The notes under the pieces were generated by a model. That model worked only from the letters and a program-made list of their open reading frames with translations. It made no database searches and was not told the origin of the DNA. From contig JAYKXP010000018.1 in the NCBI GenBank assembly GCA_037176845.1, forward strand, positions 620,001-684,000: a stretch of DNA of 64,000 nt. The letters run 5' to 3'. A program made the translations under genes and the position numbers. Of the stretch, positions 56,354-64,000 are shown piece after piece (position 1 is the first letter of the stretch; each line of letters starts with the position of its first letter). Source of the DNA: Paramarasmius palmivorus. Lineage: Eukaryota; Basidiomycota; Agaricomycetes; Agaricales; Marasmiaceae.

Positions 56354-59300
56354 TAAGGCCTATGATGGATGAGGGGAAAACCGGATACCCACGGATGATT
56401 ATCCACGGTATCTGCTGGATAATGGATCTATGGATTTGGATATTACTGGGTACGATAACCGGATCGGATATGGATTTAGTTTTGAAAAATTTTGCGTATC
56501 CGTGGTTATCCAGGTATCCAAGCCCTGAAATTTTGAAAGGTGACTCCTGAGCGCTGAGCTTGAAATCGTCTGCCAAGTTGAGATTGTTGCTACCCACGTG
56601 TCATTTACTCCATCGCTTACGCGTCGCTTTTGTGGTCAAACATGGACCTCCACTATCCTCAATGTTACACGCTTATTTTCAGTTCCTTTTTTGACCTACA
56701 GCTCCGGACGATAAGGCTTCACATCCCGCAAAATTGAGAACCCTTGGTGGCTCTGTCGGAATAATACTGAAACTAAACCCCCGTTTATTCTAGCGCAGTA
56801 TGACCCTTTGCAACCAGGGCTACAAAATTTCAAAGATGGTGATGTTTGAAGATCCACTGCAAGGTTTAAAAACATTTGCTGACTTCGTGTTGCCCACAGC
56901 GCCTCATCTCTCATTTCGAATTTCGATGGATTCTCCCAGCAAGAACACGCGTTCCCAAGCTCGCAGTACCGGGACATCCACCCAATCACTACCCATCATA
57001 CAGTCACCTCCGCGAAAACGCAAGGCCGTCAAGGATAGCGACGACGATCTTGCTGTGTGGGAGAAGACAGACGAACAGATTATAGGTATCAAGTTCTTCT
57101 CATGTATCCTGAAATCAGACAACTAATCAATGCTTATTTACAGAGGAGGCGAAACGCAAATGGACGTCACCAGTGTACAACCACTACATTGTGTCTTTGC
57201 GACGCAACTACCAGCCCGATGGCACTACTCCGCGTTCACTAACATTCGTATTCACTTGCCGTTTCGAGAACGATGGTATTGAACGCACGTATAGGCACAC
57301 GGCACAGACCAGACCGCGCATGAAGACCGGAAATGGCACCTCCAACCTTGCCAAGGCTGCCAAAGCTTGTGACGAGCAACGCGGGCAATGTTCGGGAGAC
57401 GATACTTCAGTCGGGACACAGCAAACTCTGCATCAGAGTGTTTCAACTTACACTCCCGCTCGTCATCGAGCTATAGTTGCATTGCGCTGTGCCGTGAACC
57501 ATCGTCCATTTGAAATGGTTCGGGACAAGCTTTATGTAGAAGAGGTTAAGCTGCTCCGACCAGGCACTAAACTTGTGTCACCTGGTACAGTCTCGACTGA
57601 TGTGAAGAGGATTTACAATGGGTGTTCCATTATGGTTCGTGATTATTTTCGGGTAAGCTTATTTCTTCTCGACGACGTCCGAGTCTCATGATTGTTTTAT
57701 TTTAGCTACAGGTCGTCGGAGCAATACATCTGGCTGTCGATGGCTGGACGGCACCTATAGCTTCTTCATACCTAGGGATCGTAGTGATCTGGTATGCAAA
57801 TGGACGAATCTACCGCGCTATCTTGGAGTTCATCAGGTAAGTGTTCCGTTTTCTTTCCCTTGATGACGTGACTGGACTATGAGATAGGCTGACAGAGGCA
57901 CATACTGGGGTATATCTTGCGAGAATGATTTCTCAATGTTTGAACAGGTTCGGCTTGGCCCAACGTGTAAGTGCTTTTTAGCTGTGACGGACTCCGACGT
58001 CTTGACTTATCTTACTTTTAAGCTTCATACTATCTGCATGGACAACGCCACCAACTGTGATACAACTGCATCTGAGTTAGGCAAGCTCATCCCCACTTTT
58101 CGTGGACAGCTTGCACGGACTCGCTGTTTCCCTCACATCCTCAATCTGATAGCAAAAGTATGTACTCTGGCCCATTTTTGCTTTTCCTACATGACGATTG
58201 TCTTGCTTCACAGGCTTTTATATCGTTTCGCAAACGTTTGCATGGCTCATATGGTTTAAGCTCTTCGATGATCTCACTCACCTCTTTTCGGAAAAAGAGG
58301 TACCTCTCGTTCATCAAGTTGTTCCTATGATGGAAGAACTGGAACATTCACTAGAACGAGTCCGAGACGCTGAGTATATGCCTAAGGTGATACGCATTGC
58401 GGCCATTGCCTCCCTTCTCGTACTCGGCAAGTATTATGCTTTGACAGATGATACTGATGTGTATCGCATTGCCATTGGTGAGTCATTTTTGCTGTGTGTT
58501 GAAGGGGCGAGCTGATAACACTCGAATCAAGTGATGTGTCCTGACAAGAAATTGGCATGGTTTGAGAAGAGCGAAGACTGGCGAGAGGAGGATCGGAAGG
58601 AAGTTGGTGAGATTGTACGGCGCCGTTGGAAGGAAAGTTACGAGCAGTCAGTCTCAGCTTCTTCCGCCGCTCGACCGGAGCGTGGCCCTGTGGCCAAACG
58701 GCGCCGAGTTCAATCAGAATTCTCGAGCGGACGGTTAAATGACAGTAGCGACGAAGAAGACGGAGGTGATAAGGATGAGCTCGAGGCGTATCTCTCAGCA
58801 CCTCCGGTATCGAAGAAAGAGATTAAAGGTGCAGGTGGTGTTCTAAAGTGGTGGGAAAGCATGCGTACCACTAGGCCACGCCTTGCTCAGATGGCGTTGG
58901 ACTTCCTCACAGCTCCTGGTATGTTCCAATGTGTTAACATGAATAGGCTTTCTGACGTGCTTCTCTAGCTTCTGCCGTTGATGCAGAGCGGGCCTTCTCC
59001 GCAGGTCGCCTGCAGGTCAACCATCTTCAACATGCAATGTCATCTCAAACCTTCAAGGCAAAGGTTGCACTAGGCTCTTGGTATGGTACTCCCCTTCTAC
59101 CTGACATCAAGGAGCCCACTCGCATTCTGGCCGAGGCTATGTCAAGACAGAAAGATAAAGGAAAGGAGAAGGACTTGTTGGAAGATGATGACATTGTAGA
59201 GATTGTTTAGTAGCATTTCGATGTAATCAGTATATCAGCTTTGACGGTACAAAAATCCACGGTTATCCACGGTTAAACCACATACCAACCACGGTTCTAT

Positions 59301-59408
59301 CCATATCCACTGACTCAAAATCCGGACGGTTCTGGTTTGGAGGGAACCCTTTACCGGAACCGTGGGTAAGCGCGGTTTGGATATCCGGATGATCCACCGC
59401 AGGCCTTA
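56354..59408 (+). mobile_element. Complete hAT-family DNA transposon, 3055 bp
   Basis: Flanked by perfect 8-bp direct repeats (GTCTTTGT), the hAT hallmark. The ends form a short imperfect TIR: TAAGGCCTATGATGGATGA on the left and, reversed, TAAGGCCTGCGGTGGATCA on the right (15 of 19 identical). Subterminal regions (56380-56520 and 59250-59400) carry repeated ATCCACGG/GGATAACC-type motifs in both orientations, probable transposase binding sites. One transposase gene fills the inside. Perfect TSDs suggest a fairly recent insertion. Confidence 0.9.
56926..59210 (+). CDS. hAT transposase
   Basis: The ATG at 56926 (MDSPSKNTRSQARSTGTSTQ), several exons, stop at 59208-59210. An N-terminal zinc-finger-like (BED-type) region contains VFTCRFENDG..RTYRHTAQ and RMKTGNGTSNLAKAAKAC. 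The RNase-H-like core has HLAVDGWTAPIASSYLGIVV (first Asp), HTICMDNATNCDTTASELGK (second Asp) and CFPHILNLIAK, a CxxH motif of hAT enzymes. Then come LFDDLTHLFSEKEVPLVHQV, VIRIAAIASLLVLGKYYALT, VMCPDKKLAWFEKSEDWREE and the C-terminal dimerisation block DAERAFSAGRLQVNHLQHAM. If the acceptor at 58200-58212 is used the frame breaks after AFISFRK. Using the acceptor at 58259-58260 (intron 58158-58260) keeps the frame but drops a segment found in relatives. It catalyses excision and insertion of the element. Confidence 0.85.
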
Positions 59409-59416
59409 GTCTTTGT
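59409..59416. repeat. hAT target site duplication, right
   Basis: GTCTTTGT, identical to 56346-56353. Confidence 0.85.
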
Positions 59417-59751
59417 GCAAAAGAGAGCCTGTAAAAAATAGGTTGTCAGATTCATTCCCACAATTTATGTAATGAACTCAAGGGTTCAAACAACACCACT
59501 TGGTCCTCTCCGTCGTCTTGGTGGTAATGCAGGCGGCTCGCCTTCTTTCTGCATTGCAGAACATCATCGACTCGGTCAATGCAGGCAACGTGCCACAAAT
59601 TCTTCTGCTACTTTTAATTACCCTCTTTGTCTTCTTCAAATTTGAATTCCGAGTCGATTGGCGGCGAACGAAACAGAAGGGCCCAAAGTAGTGCGAGAAC
59701 CACCATTCGTGCATATATTCAAACTAATTGGTGAACCGTGACAGCGCACAG
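59417..59751. other. Upstream region of the 59752 gene
   Basis: Should contain its first exon, which I could not identify. A CTAAT branch-like site and CGCACAG acceptor precede 59752. Confidence 0.4.
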
Positions 59752-61771
59752 ATACCAATCACTATTAATGGTGGATATTTTGGCGGAAGTTCCATCGCAA
59801 CGACCTCCGACAGAGAAGAGTCAGAAGCCTGCGATCCTTCATCACCGCCATTCGAAACATATGTCAAACACCTAATCCCCCTAGGCTTCGGGTACCCGCT
59901 ATGGAGCCCAAGTCTAACTCATGATCTTCCACAATCCTACCGGAGAACAGGGGTCTCGATAGGCGATGTTGTGGCTTTCAACAGTCAGGGTGGAATTGAA
60001 TATTTCTTCAATGTCATGCATGGCCCCAATGATGATCGAAACCTGGGCAGAGTCCCCGAAGATTTTGTGCCACTCATGTTACCACCCGACTTTACGAGGG
60101 ATTTACATCAGCATGCTCCAAGGTCAATCATCGCGAACCCTTCTATAACGCTGAAACCATTCAACCGATGTCGATCATACCCACATTATCATAATGGTGC
60201 GTTTATATGTGACATCAACTTAGCTTTAGACTGAGATTTGGGCTGGAGGTGTTCCTGAGGAGTTCGGATGTGGAATTTCCCTTTTTTCTCGTTCCACTGA
60301 AGGTGCAATTCTGGTTCTTCCCGAGGGAGGTGCACGAGAGGACCATCAGAATGAAGATGCCTTTGAACAGTATGCAAGAAGGAATGCGTTGTGTTGGTTT
60401 CGGCATATAAATGGGGTCCGGGGGCGGCGCTTGAGTGGAAATGCTCTCATTTTGGTCACTGGTGTAGACAAAACTAGTACCTGGGGCGTAGCTTCCTTCA
60501 GTGGTGCAAACTCGGGGTCTGTGATGATGGAAATGGTGCCAAACACATTGGGATCCCACACCAAGTACTACTTCCAGCAGTTCACCTATGCAACAGCTCG
60601 TACTGGTCCAATAACAACTGGCCAACCTGAAGGGGCAGACTCAGCGAACAACATGAATCAGTGCATCTTTTTGCGTGGCATTCGGATTGTTGTTAGCCAG
60701 CGTCTATTATCTCAAATGATATCTGTAAAAACTGAGGATGTCCAGAAGTTGCCCTTGGAAGACAGCAAGTTTGTTCCTTGTGGCTTGCAGCCCCAACATT
60801 GTCAGTCAGGCCCATCCTCTCCATCACCTCCATCAGCACCATCATCCATGCTCTTGGACTACACATCTGTGCCTGAATTGACTGTTACCACTGAACAGAT
60901 TCCACTGCATGTCTCAGTGAGTTCATTGTTTTTTTTTTTGGTTGAAGTACTACTCCTTGACTGAAGCTGCATCCCAGGCATATGATCCTTGTACAACTCT
61001 TGCAAATCATTTACTGGAACTGGTACCTTGTCATTACATACTCATGTTCTACTTGTTGATGAAACTTGAACTTAGGTACCTGACACAGATATAGCAACAA
61101 TGCGAGACCAACATTTGCTTGGGCTGCTTAGAAAGGTAAATTTTCCTTGTGCTGTGCAAGAAGAAACTCATTCATCTATGACATTGACTTAGAGTGACAG
61201 GCATTTGCCTAGTGATGAAGAACTTTTGCATAGAATGGAGCAATGTTTCCAAGTTGTGGGAGCCAACGGTATATGATGGTCCCACCAGTCCCACAATGAG
61301 TATTTACTTTGGATTCTTGCAGGATTTGCTTGGCTATCACCAAAGGGCTCTGATCAAGGAACAAGTCAGAGAACACAATCCCAAACATCAGCTCACAGAG
61401 GTGCCAAATTGGACTCTGACACCTCACTTGAAATATCAAACTTGCCAGAACACCAGCTTTCAAAGAGGCCAAAACAACAGAAGCTAACAAGAAATGCCCC
61501 AGTAACTGCTACTAGGATCTCTTCAAGGACTCGCTCGTACCGTCGAAAACCAAAGTTCACATTAGAGAACTCATTGCCAACAATTCTGGTTGATAGAAAT
61601 CTTCCAGAAGTTGTACAAGAAGAGAATCCACACTTTTCGCCTTTTGTCATGGGTAGGACTCCAGGAGAGAATAGATTCTGTGTTTGTTTGTTTTTGATTT
61701 TGATTTTGGTTTGGTGTTATTTGATTTTTACTTTTTCTTTCTGCGATAATATGCTATGTGATGGAGCGTAG
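59752..61771 (+). CDS. Conserved unknown agaricomycete protein (5' exon not found)
   Basis: From an acceptor at 59751 the frame reads IPITINGGYFGGSSIATTSD, a short beta-rich tag of the kind seen at the start of many agaricomycete proteins. Later come YRRTGVSIGDVVAFNSQGGI-EYFFNVMH, then across an intron at 60197: GISLFSRSTEGAILVLPEGG, FEQYARRNALCWFRHINGVR, NALILVTGVDKTSTWGVASF and NQCIFLRGIRIVVSQRLLSQ. Downstream exons give PDTDIATMRDQHLLGLLRK, SDRHLPSDEELLHRMEQCFQ, FAWLSPKGSDQGTSQRTQSQ and a Lys/Arg-rich tail. The frame ends at 61771 after a strongly hydrophobic stretch (CLFLILILVWCYLIFTFSF) that may be a TM segment or 3' sequence read through. The function is unknown. It is probably cytosolic; a Lys/Arg-rich segment follows the conserved core. 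Confidence 0.6.
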
Positions 61772-62356
61772 CTTTTTCCTTTCATTTCTCTAAGTCCCCT
61801 TATCTATTTTCTTATCTTCATCTTATCATTTTCCACTTATATCGCGTACAGCCTCTCATCCACCAGAACATTCCACATCATTTTTCCATTGTTCTACATC
61901 TTTCCGTATCATTCTGATTGCTTACTTGTACAATTCTCGCCGAGACAGACTCTTCACATATAAACTGTAGTTGTAGATGCCTAGTTCCCCATCTTGACCT
62001 CTTGGTCATTTGGGCTAGGCAAGTCGTCTTGTATTTTATTCCTTTAGTTATGTTAACTTGGTCATTTGGGCTAGTATCTGACTTGTGTCTGCCTGCTCAA
62101 CGTCCTATAGAGCCTTGTGCCTACGCCGGATCACCCCCCTTTCCCTTATCATCATCGCTCAGCACTGCTATCTGTAGACAGCCATGGAGTCTTCAAGGAT
62201 GCATCAACAAGAGTTAACTACCATTGGGAGTTGATACATCACAGAGGGAAGTTACCAGTGCCCCATATGAGGCAGTAGGTGAGGTAGGTGACAATTAATG
62301 CCCATTACCGATACCTAATATAGGAAATCGGATGCAACATGGATCAATCCTAAAAA
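61772..62356. other. T-rich 3' flank and unassigned sequence
   Basis: Pyrimidine-rich sequence, including a nearly repeated GGTCATTTGGGCTAG (62005-62020 and 62060-62075). No gene is seen. Confidence 0.45.
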
Positions 62357-62429
62357 GGCGGGGCAGGGAGTTGAACATTGATTATGTCATACAGTGGTTC
62401 TACGCACTATACCGCTCAGCCATTATGCC
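62357..62429 (-). tRNA. tRNA-like Pol III sequence, degenerate (tRNA pseudogene or SINE head)
   Basis: On the minus strand, an A-box TGGCTGAGCGG (62412-62422) and a B-box-like GTTCAACTCCC (62366-62376) lie 35 nt apart. They are followed within 10 nt by a TTTTT terminator (62352-62356). The acceptor and T stems do not pair properly, so it is not a functional cloverleaf as read. Decayed tRNA or the head of a short interspersed element are both possible. Confidence 0.35.
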
Positions 62430-62567
62430 TATTCAAATATTGAGAGCACACCTCTATATGTATGAACAATTTTGAACTGGTTCCGAACCCCCAGATAATG
62501 AATAACAGAAATACATTCCCAAACTCTTACAATCTATACTACAGTAGTGTACGACGTAGACCGACAA

Positions 62568-64000
62568 CTATTCCCACTGCTCCTCTGATCCCGGGTCATC
62601 ATCTCCGCCGCTATCATCGTCACCACTCTGTTCTTCCTCATCTACCAGTTCCTCGTCTCCTACGTCTAATTCATCAGCATCCCGCACGTCGTCTCCATTA
62701 AAAGCTTCACCGAACTCGCCGCCGTTAACTTCTGCCTTCTCAGGAAAGACGCCGTCGTCCTCCGCGGTTTTCTGGATTAACTTCATCAGGCGTGACCACT
62801 TCTTCTGGAATGACTCTTTTAAACCCCAATGTACCCCAGCTTGTTTCCGAGCAAACGCCTCAAACCCTTCCCTGTGCGCCGCAGAAGCTGCTATCTTGGT
62901 GTTTGCGTGTGCTTCCCATTGCTGCGCCCGCCAGTTGAGGTACGCAAGTGTCCGCCTCATCTCCTCCCGAACCAATAACACCTCCTCCCACGCTCTCATC
63001 GCACGTGCTCGTGCCCTGCACCACTCTGATTGCAGAACTTCGTTGTCATTCTCATCAGCTCCATCGTCCAATGCCAGTCCTCCACCACGCCACCAAATCC
63101 AGGAAACACTCTTCCGGGTGTTACCGGTCCCATGAATGCTGCGGTGTTCCCACTCCGTGCGATCCGGGGGAATAAGGTCCCACTCATCCAGTGGAATGTC
63201 TGAATCCGTTGAGAGTGTCAATTCCCTCGTCTGCTCCAATTCTCGCAATGGCCGAACTATATCTTGCTCTTCCCCATCTTTCTCATCTTCCTCATCATTG
63301 CCCACTCTGCCCCTTCCCACCTTAACCGTTGCTGGATCCCTGTAACTCCGAATATCTTCGTTCTTCAATACCTTCAATTGCTCCTGCCAATCGCCGGGTC
63401 CAATGAGCTTCAGCAACGCTAATCGAGATTTCCGGTATCGTGTTGCCCAGCGCTGGATTCGAGATACCACCCGGCTGATAGTCGCCCACGCTCTGCCTGA
63501 CGACCGCTGTCCACGAACATTCGTGTTCTTGAACAGGAGCATCCGAGTCTTCACTCGGAGAGCATGGCGTAGCCCGTGAAGCGAGTCGTAACAACGCGCC
63601 AGCTGGAGTCGAGCTTCGATAAGGCGCAACTTTGGTGCACATATGACATCGATTTTGTCTTGGTGAACGCCAGAGGGAAGCCATACGGGTACGTGTTCTG
63701 GGTCCGTGTCTTCGCTATCCTCACCCTGATTGGTATCTTCCAGGTACTGTAGCAATCCCGGCATGTAGATCGACTGTAGTTCTTGGTATGCATGTAACTG
63801 TCGTGTCAGAGCGTTGCGTTGTTCACGGAGTTTTTGCAGTTGGCGGACTGTGGGCATACGAGTTTGTTCCTCTATTTTCTGAATCAGTCGTTCCCTGAAA
63901 GCTGTTAAGTTATGTGATATGTTCTTGATTATTGGCGGCACGCACTGTGAGTCTTTGAGCGACAACGCCATCCTCACGAAACCAGGTGCATCGACCGCAT
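62568..64000 (-). CDS. KDZ transposase, C-terminal part (runs off right edge)
   Basis: The frame enters from the right edge as APGFVRMALSLKDSQ, has one intron (GTGCGT..TTTCAG near 63900-63950) and reads to a stop at 62568. Typical KDZ (Kyakuja-Dileera-Zisupton) C-terminal features follow: coiled-coil RQLQKLREQRNALTRQLHAY, LIEARLQLARCYDSLHGLRH, LLFKNTNVRGQRSSGRAWAT, RYRKSRLALLKLIGPGDWQ, the catalytic-region-distal SVSWIWW, EVLQSEWCRARARAMRAWEE, LLVREEMRRTLAYLNWRAQQ-W and GFEAFARKQAGVHWGLKESF, ending in an acidic tail. KDZ elements are DNA transposons abundant in Agaricomycetes. The catalytic triad and cysteine cluster lie outside the window. Confidence 0.85.
   Translation of the reverse strand, partial: AVDAPGFVRMALSLKDSQCVPPIIKNISHNLTAFRERLIQKIEEQTRMPTVRQLQKLREQRNALTRQLHAYQELQSIYMPGLLQYLEDTNQGEDSEDTDPEHVPVWLPSGVHQDKIDVICAPKLRLIEARLQLARCYDSLHGLRHALRVKTRMLLFKNTNVRGQRSSGRAWATISRVVSRIQRWATRYRKSRLALLKLIGPGDWQEQLKVLKNEDIRSYRDPATVKVGRGRVGNDEEDEKDGEEQDIVRPLRELEQTRELTLSTDSDIPLDEWDLIPPDRTEWEHRSIHGTGNTRKSVSWIWWRGGGLALDDGADENDNEVLQSEWCRARARAMRAWEEVLLVREEMRRTLAYLNWRAQQWEAHANTKIAASAAHREGFEAFARKQAGVHWGLKESFQKKWSRLMKLIQKTAEDDGVFPEKAEVNGGEFGEAFNGDDVRDADELDVGDEELVDEEEQSGDDDSGGDDDPGSEEQWE

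Noticed and set aside
59478..59714. Frames on both strands just right of the hAT element as a first exon for the 59752 gene
   Set aside because: Neither has a donor in the needed phase; the plus frame starts only from a non-ATG codon.

Overview
This is a stretch of a filamentous basidiomycete genome, almost certainly an agaricomycete (mushroom-forming fungus). The genes are dense. Nearly all are split by short introns of about 45-75 nt with GT..AG ends and CTRAY-like branch sites. Several families are typical of Agaricomycetes: a DUF6533-type membrane protein, a KDZ transposase, a hAT transposase with CPDKK and RLQVNHLQH motifs, CBM19 secreted proteins, and single-pass membrane proteins with a glycine-rich TM segment. 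All exon joins below were worked out by hand from splice signals and reading frame; no database was searched.

Layout. 1-1608: the 5' end of a SIN3 co-repressor gene (minus) diverges from a four-exon histone H4 gene whose promoter carries two ACGCGT boxes and E2F-like sites. 2340-5629: a tandem pair of small paralogous unknown genes, each with a near-identical palindromic element about 165 bp upstream, then a two-zinc-finger protein. 5977-9861: a GH18 chitinase with a possible frameshift at its signal peptide, a JTB-like membrane protein, and SRP19 (SEC65) diverging from it. 11130-12234: a weak candidate gene and a small secreted protein across a TATATA tract. 13127-19841: four same-strand paralogues encoding GATA-like zinc finger proteins with a shared C-terminal helical module. 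20236-21900: coding-like but broken sequence.

22211-46479: ordinary gene space. It holds a type-B carboxylesterase, an acidic unknown protein with a cysteine cluster, a D-2-hydroxyacid dehydrogenase, a secreted CBM19 protein, a DUF6533-like membrane protein, the CTD-kinase subunit CTK3, an allantoate-permease-type MFS transporter, a membrane protein with two beta-sandwich-like regions, a large 814-residue unknown membrane protein, a small coiled-coil gene, and a GRE2/dihydroflavonol-reductase-like SDR.

46621-50411 is a rearranged patch. It contains a TIR-bounded non-coding element, a broken copy of the 3' end of the 41425-44038 gene, and an intact 10-exon gene in which a duplicated SIN3 N-terminus with its PAH1 domain is fused to a helical region and a complete protein kinase domain. 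This PAH1-kinase fusion is the most unusual object in the window. 52266-64000 holds two unknown genes, a complete hAT element with perfect 8-bp target site duplications, a conserved unknown gene, a Pol III tRNA-like sequence, and the 3' part of a KDZ transposase cut by the window edge.

Functional threads. Chromatin and transcription (SIN3, H4, CTK3, GATA-like cluster, PAH1-kinase) and cell wall or secretion (chitinase, CBM19, SRP19, secreted protein) recur. No biosynthetic cluster is evident. The two clearest products of local duplication are the zinc finger cluster and the PAH1-kinase fusion.
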